NCBI GenBank assembly: GCA_937891785.1
Contig: CALAGN010000010.1
Location: 1-40,938 of the forward strand
From: an uncultured Octadecabacter sp.
GTDB taxonomy: Bacteria > Pseudomonadota > Alphaproteobacteria > Rhodobacterales > Rhodobacteraceae
Direction: 5' to 3'
Length of the DNA stretch: 40,938 nucleotides
A program made the translations under genes and the position numbers. This document shows, piece after piece, positions 10,384 through 20,900 of this stretch; position 1 is the first letter of the stretch; every line of letters begins with the position of its first letter. The notes beneath the pieces were generated by a model. The model saw nothing but the letters and a program-made list of their open reading frames with translations. It was not told where the DNA came from and did not search any database.

Positions 10384-10620
10384 ATGGCCTCAGATAAACA
10401 GAACCTTCAGGATGCGTTCCTGAACCATGTCCGTAAGGTGAAGGTTCCCGTTACAATCTTCCTGATTAACGGCGTGAAACTGCAAGGTGTGATCACCTGG
10501 TTTGATAGCTTTACGGTGCTGTTGCGCCGTGATGGCCAAAGCCAGCTTGTCTATAAAAGCGCGATTAGCACTATTATGCCGGCACAGCCGATCAGCCTTT
10601 ATGACGGCGAAGAAGGCTAA
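10384..10620 (+). CDS. hfq: RNA chaperone Hfq
   Basis: Sm-like hexameric RNA chaperone that pairs small RNAs with mRNAs. At 78 residues it is a compact alphaproteobacterial Hfq. The N-terminal [15 protein letters not shown] and the Sm1 strand [21 protein letters not shown] are diagnostic. The Sm2 motif reads [11 protein letters not shown], where enterobacterial Hfq has YKHAIST, so the usual Sm2 His is Ser here, as in other alphaproteobacteria. AGAAGGG precedes the ATG. HflX starts two bases after the stop, the hfq-hflX pairing being widely conserved. The short acidic tail DGEEG replaces the long C-terminal extension of enterobacterial Hfq. Confidence 0.97.
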   Translation: MASDKQNLQDAFLNHVRKVKVPVTIFLINGVKLQGVITWFDSFTVLLRRDGQSQLVYKSAISTIMPAQPISLYDGEEG

Positions 10621-10622
10621 GC

Positions 10623-11924
10623 ATGTCCTTAGAGGATGAACGGTCCGTCATGCGGGCCTATGTCCTGCACCCCGAACTTAAGGTTGCCGGATCAAAACGC
10701 AACGCAGAACCGGCTTTGGCCGAGGCTGTGGCGCTTGGTGAAGCCCTGCCTGATTTGGAAATCGTAGGCGCTGAAATTGTCCGCCTGCCAAAAAGGCATC
10801 CCGGAAAGCTGTTTGGCAAAGGCAAGATTGCCGAGCTGAAACAGCGCATTCATGACGCTGAGGCAGGACTAGTATTGATCGACGGGCCCGTGTCGCCTGT
10901 GCAGCAACGCAACCTTGAAAAAGAGTGGGGCGTGAAACTGCTGGACCGCACCGGCCTGATCCTCGAGATTTTTAGTGACCGCGCCCGCACTAAAGAGGGC
11001 GTGTTGCAGGTCGAAATGGCGGCCCTGACCTATCAGCGGACCCGTCTTGTGCGCGCGTGGACCCACCTTGAACGCCAACGTGGCGGGCTTGGTTTTGTTG
11101 GTGGCCCCGGTGAAACCCAGATCGAGTCTGACAGGCGTGCGATTGATATGCAGTTGAATCGCCTGCGTGCCCAACTTGACAAGGTGAAAAAAACCCGCGC
11201 ACTGCATCGTGCGGGCCGTGCCAAGGTGCCCTATCCGATTGTCGCGCTGGTCGGCTATACCAACGCAGGAAAATCGACGCTGTTCAACCGGCTGACTGGT
11301 GCGGATGTGTTCGCCAAGGACATGCTGTTTGCCACGCTGGACCCGACCATGCGCAAGGTTCTGCTGCCTTCGGGTGATGATATCATCATGTCTGATACAG
11401 TGGGTTTCATCAGTGAATTGCCAACCGAATTGGTCGTGTCATTTCGCGCGACGCTGGAAGAAGTGCTTGAGGCTGACCTGATCTTGCACGTCAAAGACGT
11501 GTCAGACGAGGAGCAGGTATTTTCCCGCATGCTCGTGGTGAACAAGATCCTGAAAGACATTGGGCTAGATCCTGAAACACCAGTGATCGAAGTCGGCAAT
11601 AAACTTGATCTTCTCCCACCCGAGGATCAAGACCGTTATCGCGTTGAATGCAGCCGCAGACCTGATGAATTCGCTGTGTCATCCGTGACGGGTGAAGGGT
11701 TGGACGACTTGCTGGCTGCGATCACCGTGCTGATTGGTGATCCAAAAACGGTCGTAACCTTGACCATTGGCTACCAGAACGGTGCAATCCTGAGCTGGCT
11801 GCACGCCGAAGACGCCGTGACCGAGGAGATCGCAGCTGAAGACGGTTGGCATGTCACTGTCGACTGGACCAAAACGCAGGCCGCCGAATATCACAAACGC
11901 CGCGCGCAGGCGGGTAAAGGCTAG
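10623..11924 (+). CDS. hflX: ribosome-associated GTPase HflX
   Basis: GTPase that splits stalled or stressed ribosomes. The N-terminal HflX domain (about 25-200) has GKIAELK, the QQRNLEKEWGVKLLDRTGLIL segment and the glycine-rich GLGFVGGPGETQIESDRR signature. The G domain shows G1 GYTNAGKST, G3 DTVGF and G4 NKLD. The 433-residue length is normal. Translation probably starts at the ATG at 10623, two bases after hfq. Its TAG stop lies two bases from the TAG stop of the convergent acylase gene, so the two 3' ends practically touch and no space is left for a conventional terminator. Confidence 0.96.
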   Translation: MSLEDERSVMRAYVLHPELKVAGSKRNAEPALAEAVALGEALPDLEIVGAEIVRLPKRHPGKLFGKGKIAELKQRIHDAEAGLVLIDGPVSPVQQRNLEKEWGVKLLDRTGLILEIFSDRARTKEGVLQVEMAALTYQRTRLVRAWTHLERQRGGLGFVGGPGETQIESDRRAIDMQLNRLRAQLDKVKKTRALHRAGRAKVPYPIVALVGYTNAGKSTLFNRLTGADVFAKDMLFATLDPTMRKVLLPSGDDIIMSDTVGFISELPTELVVSFRATLEEVLEADLILHVKDVSDEEQVFSRMLVVNKILKDIGLDPETPVIEVGNKLDLLPPEDQDRYRVECSRRPDEFAVSSVTGEGLDDLLAAITVLIGDPKTVVTLTIGYQNGAILSWLHAEDAVTEEIAAEDGWHVTVDWTKTQAAEYHKRRAQAGKG

Positions 11925-11926
11925 AT

Positions 11927-14395
11927 CTACTGGTCGCTGATCGGCTCAAGTATGGTAATGCCTGCCGACGCCGCCCGCGCCAAAGCAGGGTCTAGCGACA
12001 TCGGGATATATTCGCCGCGCCGCCACAAATTGCCCAGATCATCGTAATAGCGCGACAGCGGGTGGCCCGATTGTCCCGTCGCCGTGACAAAAACCGAGCT
12101 GTCGGGATCGGCGAAATCATAGACTCCGCGATAGCCTGCGGCGTGGACATTGCGGAACGGGAAAGGATCAACGCCCGATGTGCGGCCACGCTGTAGCGTG
12201 TTGTCGCCGCCGCTGGTCGATTGGCGGATGTTCACGAACCAGTTCAGCACCGCCGCGTCACCTAACACAGGATGGTCATGCGTCGCCTCGTGGGCGTCAC
12301 CCCAGCGCAGGCTTTCCAGTGCCGTACCGTGGTTTTCACCAATCCAAAGCAGGGCATCATCAAGCGCCAAACGGGCGATATCCGTGCAGGTTTCAATGGG
12401 GGTCGATTGCAGGACATCACACCAGCGCGCGGCGCCATCGATGTCGCGATAGACCCGTTCGATAAAGATCGGGTCTACCTGGGTAAACTCGCGCGATAAT
12501 CCGCCCATTTCATCGCGGATCAAACGATCCTGCAGGGCGCGCATCCATGCGGCATAGATCAGCGGTTCAGGCAGATGTTCATTCATCTCGCCGTTCCATT
12601 CGCTGAGCAGTTGCAAGGCAAGTTGGCGCAGGCGGGCGGGCGTGCCTTCGGGGGCGGCCTCTCCGGTGAACCACAGATCAGCGCCGATCAGTGGTAACAA
12701 CGAGCGCGCCGTGTAGCTTACCGTATCAAGCTGCGCTTCGATAAAACTCTCGCGGGTATGCACTTCGCGGACTTGCATCAGGCGGCGCCAGCGATTGATG
12801 CGTTGGGTGTCACCCCACTCAAACGAGACATGTAGTGGAAAGGGACGATCGACGATCTTGTTGTTGGTATTACCCAGAATGCCGCCATCCGGATTAACGA
12901 ATTCCGGATTAGCGGAATAGGGCAGCATGCCAAGCCACTGATTTTCGCGCACATAGCCATAAGTCGGCAAGCGGCCCTGACTTTGATGAGCCGGATCGCG
13001 GCGCGGCATCGCTCCGATCAGCTTCATGGCGATGCCGTTGCGATCAGCCATTGTCAGGACTTGCGCTGGGGCCACATAGTTTTCGGCGGCAGCAATCGCT
13101 TGGCGCACCGAATGGGCGCGCATCAGGCCCATCGCAGCACTCAGCGAGGTGTCTGTATCACTAAGGGCCGTCCAGCCCAACGTGGTCACATGGCCGGGTG
13201 GGAGGATCGTGCCAAGATCAAACTGATCGGGTGGGATTACAGGGCCGTTGCTTGTCCATTGCAACTTGATCGTTACGGCGGGGCCGTCACGCACCGTTAT
13301 GATACTGTCGCGGGTTTCAAACGGGGCCCAGCCATCGGCGGTACGATACTGGTTGGCGTCCTGGGTGTTGACCTCTTCTATGAACACGTCCTGGTCATCC
13401 AAGTAGGCCGAGGTCAGCCCCCAGCCCAGATCAGCGCTGCGCCCAATAAGAACCACAGGCACGCCGGGGATTGTGCCGCCAATAACGCCGCCGCTGTCCA
13501 GCTCTAGCCGCGCCAGATACCAGATTGTCGGGGCGGTCAGTCCTAGATGGGGATCATTGGCAAGCAAGGTCGATCCGGTTGCGGACCGGCTGACACCCGC
13601 TGCCCAAGCGTTGGATGCACCGGCCAATCCGCGTGGGCGCACGGGTGACAGCAAATCAAACGGCATCCGCATGTTTTCAGCGTAGCGCGGCGCGCCTTCA
13701 ATCAGGCTGGCGTAGCGGGGCAGGGCCGCAATCCCTTGACCGGGGGCTTGCGGCAGGATGTCGTCAACCCGTGCATCATCCAGAATAAGCGAGGTGCGCG
13801 CGCGCAGTACTTCTTCTTCGAGGTGGCCGGACAGTTGCAACGCCATCAATTTAATTACGGCGATGGAATCAGCGGGTCGCCATGGTGCTACGGCGTGGTT
13901 GAAAATCCACATCTCGGGGGCCCCGCGGCCCCGCGCGCCGCTATTCACCTCGGCCAGATAGGCATTTACACCTGCGGCGTAAGACTCAAGCCCTTGGGTG
14001 GTTGGGGCGTCTTGGGCCGTAACCGAGGCACGCGCACTGCTATAAAGATCAAGGCGGCGCAAAAGCGTGTCGATCCGCAACGTACGTTCACCAAAGAGCT
14101 CCGACAAGCGGCCCTGCGCTGTGCGGCGCAGCATCGTCATCTGCCACAGGCGATCCTGGGCGTGGGCATAGCCAAGCGCAAAAAACACATCTGCGTCTGT
14201 TTCGCCGAAAATATGTGGAACATTGGCATTATCGCGCACGATTTCGACTGGTGCCGAAATACCGATGACGTCAAACGTGCCTTCATAGTCGGGCAAGGAG
14301 CGTGACGCGAAATAATACGCCAGCGCAAGGACCGCGACCACAAGCACAACCAGCCCCGAAGCCAGTCGAAAAAGCCAGCGAAAAAGAAGCGCCAT
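11927..14395 (-). CDS. penicillin acylase family (Ntn-hydrolase) protein
   Basis: Amide hydrolase of the penicillin acylase / acyl-homoserine-lactone acylase superfamily. The start at 14395 (MALLFRWLFR, 822 aa) is preferred over the longer frame from 14521 because AAGGA lies about ten bases upstream and the protein then begins with a typical hydrophobic export signal or anchor (residues 8-30). The alpha-chain motifs NVPHIFGETDADVFFALGY and AHAQDRLWQM are present. GASNAWAAG places the self-cleavage site before Ser261, which becomes the catalytic N-terminal nucleophile of the beta chain. The HLGLTAPTIWYLARLE block follows. The product should act in the periplasm. The substrate cannot be read from sequence: a beta-lactam side chain, an acyl-homoserine lactone or another N-acyl compound are all possible. 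Confidence 0.92.
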   Translation of the reverse strand: MALLFRWLFRLASGLVVLVVAVLALAYYFASRSLPDYEGTFDVIGISAPVEIVRDNANVPHIFGETDADVFFALGYAHAQDRLWQMTMLRRTAQGRLSELFGERTLRIDTLLRRLDLYSSARASVTAQDAPTTQGLESYAAGVNAYLAEVNSGARGRGAPEMWIFNHAVAPWRPADSIAVIKLMALQLSGHLEEEVLRARTSLILDDARVDDILPQAPGQGIAALPRYASLIEGAPRYAENMRMPFDLLSPVRPRGLAGASNAWAAGVSRSATGSTLLANDPHLGLTAPTIWYLARLELDSGGVIGGTIPGVPVVLIGRSADLGWGLTSAYLDDQDVFIEEVNTQDANQYRTADGWAPFETRDSIITVRDGPAVTIKLQWTSNGPVIPPDQFDLGTILPPGHVTTLGWTALSDTDTSLSAAMGLMRAHSVRQAIAAAENYVAPAQVLTMADRNGIAMKLIGAMPRRDPAHQSQGRLPTYGYVRENQWLGMLPYSANPEFVNPDGGILGNTNNKIVDRPFPLHVSFEWGDTQRINRWRRLMQVREVHTRESFIEAQLDTVSYTARSLLPLIGADLWFTGEAAPEGTPARLRQLALQLLSEWNGEMNEHLPEPLIYAAWMRALQDRLIRDEMGGLSREFTQVDPIFIERVYRDIDGAARWCDVLQSTPIETCTDIARLALDDALLWIGENHGTALESLRWGDAHEATHDHPVLGDAAVLNWFVNIRQSTSGGDNTLQRGRTSGVDPFPFRNVHAAGYRGVYDFADPDSSVFVTATGQSGHPLSRYYDDLGNLWRRGEYIPMSLDPALARAASAGITILEPISDQ

Positions 14396-14419
14396 ATCGT
14401 GGTTGTCCTTGCGGGGCAG

Positions 14420-14447
14420 TTGACGGGCGGGAGTGGTAAGGTAGATA
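14420..14447 (+). promoter_or_regulatory. candidate sigma-70 promoter for the reductase gene
   Basis: TTGACG (14420-14425), a 16-base spacer and TAGATA (14442-14447), about 40 bases before the ATG at 14487, in the divergent gap. A 7-base inverted pair, CGTGGTT (14398-14404) and AACCACG (14466-14472), brackets it. Read by eye only. Confidence 0.35.
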
Positions 14448-14486
14448 TCATGCTCTGATTTCAGAAACCACGCGAGAGGGCAAGAC

Positions 14487-15359
14487 ATGACGAAAATAGC
14501 ATTTTTGGCGCTGGGCGTCATGGGATACCCAATGGCCGGACATCTTCAAGCGGCGGGTTACGACGTGACAGTCTATAACCGCACGCCCGCCAAGGCAGCG
14601 GCTTGGGTTGCGCAGCATGGCGGGGCGATGGCCTACACACCGGCACAAGCAGCGGTGGGGGCGGATTTTGTGATGGCCTGCGTCGGCAATGATGATGACC
14701 TGCGCAGCGTGTGCCTTGGTGATGACGGGGCCTTTGCGGGCATGGTTGCGGGCACAGTGTTTGTCGATCACACAACCGTTTCAGCGCAAGTCACACGGGA
14801 CTTGCACGGCGCGGCTGCGGCTGCGCAGATCAGTTTTATCGACGCCCCTGTTTCGGGCGGGCAGGCGGGCGCTGAAAACGGTGCGTTGTCCGTTATGTGT
14901 GGCGGTGAGGCGGATGCTTATGCACGAGCCGCGCCAGTGATCGAAACTTATGCAAAGATTTGCAAGCGCTTGGGCAACAGTGGTGCTGGACAGTTGACAA
15001 AGATGTGCAACCAGATCGCAATTGCGGGCCTTGTGCAAGGCCTGTCCGAGGCGTTGCACTTTGCCCAAAAGGCAGGTCTGGACGGGGCCGATGTGGTCGA
15101 GGTGATTAGCCAAGGGGCCGCCGGAAGCTGGCAAATGGCGAACCGCTTTGAGACGATGCTTGCGGATAAATTTGATCACGGGTTCGCCGTGGATTGGATG
15201 CGCAAGGATCTTGGGATCGTGCTGGATGCGGGCGATGATATCGGCGCGAGCCTGCCTGTCACGGCGCTTGTGGACCAGTTTTACAAAGACGTGCAGCGCA
15301 TGGGCGGCGGACGATGGGACACATCGAGCCTGATCAAACGTCTGCAAGTTATGGACTAG
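14487..15359 (+). CDS. NAD(P)-dependent beta-hydroxyacid dehydrogenase (3-hydroxyisobutyrate dehydrogenase family)
   Basis: Soluble oxidoreductase of the HIBADH/GARR family, oxidising a beta-hydroxyacid or reducing its semialdehyde. The N-terminal Rossmann motif reads ALGVMGYPMAGHL (residues 7-19), with Ala where most members have the first Gly. The substrate-binding block DAPVSGGQAGAENGALSVM is intact, as is the catalytic-Lys helix GAGQLTKMCNQI. The length of 290 residues is standard. GAGAGGG lies about eight bases before the ATG. Candidate substrates in this family include 3-hydroxyisobutyrate, tartronate semialdehyde and succinic semialdehyde; nothing in the neighbourhood decides between them. 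It diverges from the acylase gene and converges on the cupin_5 gene. Confidence 0.88.
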   Translation: MTKIAFLALGVMGYPMAGHLQAAGYDVTVYNRTPAKAAAWVAQHGGAMAYTPAQAAVGADFVMACVGNDDDLRSVCLGDDGAFAGMVAGTVFVDHTTVSAQVTRDLHGAAAAAQISFIDAPVSGGQAGAENGALSVMCGGEADAYARAAPVIETYAKICKRLGNSGAGQLTKMCNQIAIAGLVQGLSEALHFAQKAGLDGADVVEVISQGAAGSWQMANRFETMLADKFDHGFAVDWMRKDLGIVLDAGDDIGASLPVTALVDQFYKDVQRMGGGRWDTSSLIKRLQVMD

Positions 15360-15373
15360 GTAAAACGCGCGCT

Positions 15374-15400
15374 GCGCGCCCATGATGTTTTAGGGCGCGC
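15374..15400. terminator. GC-rich hairpin between convergent genes
   Basis: GCGCGCCC (15374-15381) and GGGCGCGC (15393-15400) form a perfect 8-bp stem with an 11-base loop, 14 bases after the stop of the reductase gene. No T-run follows on either strand, so termination is inferred from position. It runs directly into the intergenic repeat copy at 15393-15446. Confidence 0.4.
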
Positions 15401-15446
15401 TGCCCCGTCCTTGCGGACTCCCCCGGAGTATATATCAACAGAAGAA
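15393..15446 (+). repeat. dispersed intergenic repeat, copy A
   Basis: GC-rich GGGCGCGCTGCCCC, a short linker, then CCCCCGGAGTATATATCAAC followed by AGAAGAA. The same blocks, diverged, occur at 24562-24605 (minus orientation) and 29251-29331 (an inverted pair). All copies lie at gene ends. I recall similar elements as abundant in roseobacter genomes; the family assignment rests on memory, the shared blocks on the sequence. Confidence 0.6.
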
Positions 15447-15453
15447 TTGGGGG

Positions 15454-17168
<1,715 letters not shown>

Positions 17169-17197
17169 TTAGCGCAAACAGCGTGCTATTCAAGATT

Positions 17198-18094
17198 CTA
17201 TACCGCCTTGGCGGTCCTTAGGGAAGTGCGCCGCAGTCGGGATTCACGCCAAAGCGTAAAGAAGCCCGACCCGACGATAATTGTGGCGCCGATCAGTGTC
17301 AGCGCATCAGGGCGTTCGCTAAATACCATCACACCGACGATTAGCGCAAACACAGGTCGCGAATATCGGAACGGTGCCACGACCGACATATCGCCCATCC
17401 GCGTGGCCATGACGATCATATAATAGGCGCCAAGCCCAACAACCAGCGCGCCCAACATGCGCCAAAGGTCAGTGTGGTCCGGCAGCAAGAGCGTATCGCC
17501 CGTGACACCAAGCCATAGCAGAATTGCCCCTGTCAGGATCGACACCACAAAGGCGTAGAACGTAATCTGGCGCGTGGTCACGGTTGTCGGAATGCGCCGT
17601 GTCGCAAGGTCACGCCCCGCGAGGCCAACCACACCGATCACGGCGAGCATTGATTTGATATCGAAAGCCTCCATGCCGGGGCGGATGATCAGGACAACGC
17701 CGAACAGGCCGACCAGAATGGCCAGCCAACGTCGCCAACCGACAGTTTCACCAAGAAACAGCGCGGCACCCAGCGTCACCACCAACGGGGTCGCTTGCAG
17801 GATCGCCGAGGCTGTCGAGATTGGCGTGAGGGCGATGGCACTAACAAACCCCAAGGTGCCGCCCACTTCGCAGATGTTGCGGATAATGAACGCGGGATGC
17901 AGCAGCGCGGGCGACCAAAGCCTGTCACCGTAGCGCAGTGCAATCGCGCCAAAAATCACCGTGCCGCCAAGACCAAGAAATACCACAACCTGACCCACCG
18001 GCAGCGCACCGGCGATCTGTTTGATAAACATATCCTCTATTGCAAAACCGGCCATGGCGATGACCATCAAGATACTGCCGCGCAGGTTATCCAT
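17198..18094 (-). CDS. EamA/DMT-family membrane transporter
   Basis: Inner-membrane exporter-type protein with two EamA repeats and about ten hydrophobic segments, beginning MDNLRGSILMVIAMAGFAIE and ending with a short basic tail. The start at 18094 (298 aa) is preferred because the frame extending to 18319 would overlap the mur gene by over 100 bases and adds a non-hydrophobic, low-quality N-terminus. The first repeat has the family-typical FVSAIALTPISTASAILQATP. The substrate is unknown; members export amino acids, nucleotides or other metabolites. It lies 109 bases downstream of mur on the same strand, so shared regulation is possible but unproven. Confidence 0.88.
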   Translation of the reverse strand: MDNLRGSILMVIAMAGFAIEDMFIKQIAGALPVGQVVVFLGLGGTVIFGAIALRYGDRLWSPALLHPAFIIRNICEVGGTLGFVSAIALTPISTASAILQATPLVVTLGAALFLGETVGWRRWLAILVGLFGVVLIIRPGMEAFDIKSMLAVIGVVGLAGRDLATRRIPTTVTTRQITFYAFVVSILTGAILLWLGVTGDTLLLPDHTDLWRMLGALVVGLGAYYMIVMATRMGDMSVVAPFRYSRPVFALIVGVMVFSERPDALTLIGATIIVGSGFFTLWRESRLRRTSLRTAKAV

Positions 18095-18203
18095 TAATTC
18101 GATGCCGCCTTGGTAAATGTAAGGGTGAGACCGCAAGAGGGGCCGCTGGATGGTCAATCTGAAGAGAGGGGCGACGACCAAAAACCCCCCAAAGTGCTGG
18201 CGT

Positions 18204-18617
18204 TTACTTTCGCTTGATGGGCACGCCAAAGAGCTCCAGCCGGTGCCCCTTGAGTTCATAACCCAGCTTTGCGGCGATTTTTTCTTGTAGCGCCTCAATC
18301 TCGGGGTCGACGAATTCAATCACTTCGCCCGAATGCACGTCGATCAGGTGGTCGTGGTGCTCGCGGTTGGCGGTTTCATAGCGCGCGCGTCCGTCGCCAA
18401 ATTCGTGCTTGTCCAGAATGCCGGATTCTTCGAACAGTTTGACTGTTCGGTACACAGTGGCCAGCGAAATACGCGGATCGGCAGCGCTGGCGCGGGCATA
18501 AAGCTCCTCGACATCGGGATGATCGTCCGCCGCTTCCAGCACGGTAGCAATCGTGCGGCGCTGGCCGGTCATGCGCAGGCCACTCGCCTCGCAGCGTGAA
18601 AGAATTGTGTCACTCAT
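18204..18617 (-). CDS. Fur-family metal regulator, Mur/Fur type
   Basis: DNA-binding metal-responsive repressor, 137 residues. The winged helix covers residues 1-85, with the recognition region ISLATVYRTVKLFEESGIL. The dimerisation half begins REHHDHLIDVHSGEVIEF; the HHDH metal ligands (87-90) are present, but the CxxC pairs that hold structural zinc in enterobacterial Fur are absent. This ligand pattern and the tail GYELKGHRLELFGVPIK resemble the manganese regulator Mur of rhizobia and roseobacters, so manganese sensing is the better guess. AAGGGA precedes the ATG but sits inside a long hairpin (18619-18663). The ZntB-like gene ends 72 bases upstream. Confidence 0.9.
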   Translation of the reverse strand: MSDTILSRCEASGLRMTGQRRTIATVLEAADDHPDVEELYARASAADPRISLATVYRTVKLFEESGILDKHEFGDGRARYETANREHHDHLIDVHSGEVIEFVDPEIEALQEKIAAKLGYELKGHRLELFGVPIKRK

Positions 18618-18618
18618 T

Positions 18619-18663
18619 GCGCTCGTCCCTTCGCCTTGACCTCGTTTAGCGAAGGACGAGCGC
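18619..18663 (-). promoter_or_regulatory. RBS-sequestering hairpin upstream of the mur start
   Basis: On the plus strand GCGCTCGTCCCTTCGC (18619-18634) and GCGAAGGACGAGCGC (18649-18663) are complementary over 15 pairs with one bulged base, around a 14-base loop. In the mur mRNA the 3' arm contains the AAGGGA ribosome binding site and ends one base before the AUG. No U-run follows, so this is not a standard terminator for the upstream gene. It could be a translational switch or a DNA operator. Confidence 0.6.
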
Positions 18664-18689
18664 GGATGCCAGCGATAGGATGCCTAAAG

Positions 18690-19625
18690 CTAGCGTTTCC
18701 AGCGCAGCGCAGCCCAACCCGCCAGACAAATCACGCCCATCGCGATGCATAGTGCGGCAAATGCCCATGGCTGATCTGATCCGGGCATGCCTGCAAGGTT
18801 CACGCCAAACAGCCCCGTAATGACGCCCAGCGGCAGGAATATACCGGCAATCACCGACAGCACATAACTGTTGCGCCCCATGCGTGTGGTTTGCGCCATG
18901 TCGATGTGATCGGCAAGCGCTGTCAGACGTTCGCGGATTTCGTGCAGCTCTTCGTCGGTGCGGGTCGCGCGGTTAGCGCTGTCGCGCAGGGCGGTGCGCA
19001 AGCCGGCCGGAAACATTGCGTTTTCGAGGCGGGCAAGGTCATGCAGTGCCGCCGCTTGTGGCCCCATATGGCGGCGAAGTTTGATGACTTGGCGGCGCAG
19101 CGGGGCAAGCTCGGGCAGGGCAGGTTCTTCGTTTTCATAAACGGAGTCTTCCATTGCGTCGGCAAGATCATCCAGCGCGAGTGATGTGTTTTCGATCCGC
19201 GTCACCAGCCCCGTCACAAGGGCCGCGACAAATGCCCCAACCGAGGGCGGCGCGGCATTGGCCACAGCGGCTTGGCGCAGATCATCAATTGCAAAGATGC
19301 GGCGACGGCGCATGGAAACAATCAGGGTCGGCGTGATCCACAGGCGCAGCGATACCATATCTTCGGGCGCGTCACCGACGTTGAGGTTCACGCCCCGCAA
19401 TGTCAGCAGCAAGCCTTCCTCATGGGGATCAGCGCGGGGGCGGGTCTCGGCGGCCAACAGGCCCGGGGCAGCCGCGGGCAGGGTGGCGCGGACCCAATCG
19501 GCCGATGTAGGATTGTTCAGGTCACGATGCACCCAGCGATAGCCGCGTGTGATAGCCCCTTCCAGCGTGTCCAGCGCGCGGGCCCGCCCGTCGGGCGCGA
19601 TATCAAAGGCGCAGATCGGGGTCAT
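18690..19625 (-). CDS. ZntB/CorA-family divalent cation transporter
   Basis: Inner-membrane metal transporter of the CorA superfamily, 311 residues from the ATG at 19625. A large cytosolic N-terminal domain is followed by a long helical stretch and two C-terminal membrane segments (about 255-275 and 288-306). The loop between them reads GVNLAGMPG, the ZntB-like variant, instead of the GMN of true CorA, which points to zinc rather than magnesium. I chose 19625 over the longer frame from 19739 because it gives an ATGA overlap with the antiporter stop and a family-like N-terminus (MTPICAFDIAPDGRAR). It is cotranscribed with the antiporter gene and lies just upstream of mur. Confidence 0.88.
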   Translation of the reverse strand: MTPICAFDIAPDGRARALDTLEGAITRGYRWVHRDLNNPTSADWVRATLPAAAPGLLAAETRPRADPHEEGLLLTLRGVNLNVGDAPEDMVSLRLWITPTLIVSMRRRRIFAIDDLRQAAVANAAPPSVGAFVAALVTGLVTRIENTSLALDDLADAMEDSVYENEEPALPELAPLRRQVIKLRRHMGPQAAALHDLARLENAMFPAGLRTALRDSANRATRTDEELHEIRERLTALADHIDMAQTTRMGRNSYVLSVIAGIFLPLGVITGLFGVNLAGMPGSDQPWAFAALCIAMGVICLAGWAALRWKR

Positions 19626-20869
19626 CGTAGTTCGGGCGCGCGGCCCAGCCGTTCGGCAAGTTGCGCCACTGTCAGGCCTTGCACGATGATTGAAAAGATC
19701 ACCACGATGTAGGTTGCGGTCAAGATCAACGGTTTCCATTCGCCTTCGGGCAACGACAGCGCAAGCGCGACCGAAATACCGCCCTTAAGGCCGCCCCATG
19801 TCATGATCGGGATTACGCCACGCGAAAAACTGCGAAACGGGCGCAGCATCAAGACTGGCACGGACACGGCGGCAAAGCGCGCAAACAACGCCAGTGCGAT
19901 CGCGGCAAAACCAGCCGTTAGGTAAGATGTGTCGAATGCAACAGCGAAGACCTCAAAGCCGATCATCAAGAACAGCACCGCGTTCAGGATTTCATCAATC
20001 AATTTCCAAAACGCATCAACATAGCGGCGAGTTTCCTCGGACATGCCGTATTTCGTGCCTACATCGCCAATCAGCAGACCCGCGCAGACGGCCATGATTG
20101 GCGCGCTGACATGTAGATAAACCGCAAGTTCATAGCCACCAAAGGCAAGACCAAGAGTGATCAGCACCTCAAGCGAGTAATCATCAATCCGGCGCATCAC
20201 GCGAAACGTTAGCCAGCCCAATGACAGGCCCAGCACAGCGCCACCCAGTGCTTCTTGGACAAACAACCGTCCGGCGTCGGCAAGGCCCGATCCGTGCGCA
20301 TCGCCATGCGGAAAGGCGAGGCCAATAAGGATCAAGAATACCACATAGGCCACACCGTCGTTAAACAGGCTTTCGCCGGCGATCTTTGTTTCTAACGACT
20401 TGCGCAAATCCGCCTCGCGCAGGACACCCAAGACTGCGACCGGATCAGTTGGTGAAATCAACGCGCCAAAGACCAGTGCGATCATCAGCGGCATGCCGGT
20501 CAGCCAGCTAAATCCGACGCCGATAATTAACGTAGACAGCGCAATGCCCAGCGTGGCCATCAGCATGACCACGACCCATTCGCGCCGCAGATCGCTAAGC
20601 TTAACATGCAGCGCGCCTGCAAACAGCAACAGCCCCAACATACCTTCAAGCAGAGCATCGGAAAATTCGATCTCAAGCACTTGGGCGCGCAGGGCTTCTT
20701 CGACGGTCAAGGCCGGAAATATCCAGTCGGTAATAATAACGGCAAACGAGGCCAGAAGTGCGACCACAAGAATGCCAATCGCCGATGGGAGACGCAGGAA
20801 GAAATAGTTGATCGACCCGAATGCACCGGCCAGAACGATCAGCAGCGATGCTATTTGAAGAAATGTCAT
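19622..20869 (-). CDS. CPA1-family Na+(K+)/H+ antiporter (NhaP-like)
   Basis: Inner-membrane cation/proton antiporter, 415 residues with about twelve hydrophobic segments. The family core is visible: LLLFAGALHVKLSDLRRE, ISPTDPVAVLGVLRE with the Thr-Asp-Pro unwound helix, and AGESLFNDGVAYV with the FNDG ion-binding Asp. The C-terminal WGGLKGGISVALALSLP is also typical. There is no large cytosolic C-terminal domain. The gene heads a minus-strand run and overlaps the ZntB-like gene by four bases. Whether sodium, potassium or both are exchanged cannot be told from sequence. Confidence 0.92.
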   Translation of the reverse strand: MTFLQIASLLIVLAGAFGSINYFFLRLPSAIGILVVALLASFAVIITDWIFPALTVEEALRAQVLEIEFSDALLEGMLGLLLFAGALHVKLSDLRREWVVVMLMATLGIALSTLIIGVGFSWLTGMPLMIALVFGALISPTDPVAVLGVLREADLRKSLETKIAGESLFNDGVAYVVFLILIGLAFPHGDAHGSGLADAGRLFVQEALGGAVLGLSLGWLTFRVMRRIDDYSLEVLITLGLAFGGYELAVYLHVSAPIMAVCAGLLIGDVGTKYGMSEETRRYVDAFWKLIDEILNAVLFLMIGFEVFAVAFDTSYLTAGFAAIALALFARFAAVSVPVLMLRPFRSFSRGVIPIMTWGGLKGGISVALALSLPEGEWKPLILTATYIVVIFSIIVQGLTVAQLAERLGRAPELR

Positions 20870-20900
20870 TACGGCCCCGAATTTGATCTTTGATAGGGGC

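Noticed and set aside
18095-18319. Longer N-terminus for the EamA transporter
   Set aside because: It would overlap the mur coding region by over 100 bases and add hydrophilic residues atypical of the family.
18619-18663. Rho-independent terminator of the zntB-like gene
   Set aside because: The hairpin is not followed by a T-run in the direction of transcription and instead abuts the mur start codon.
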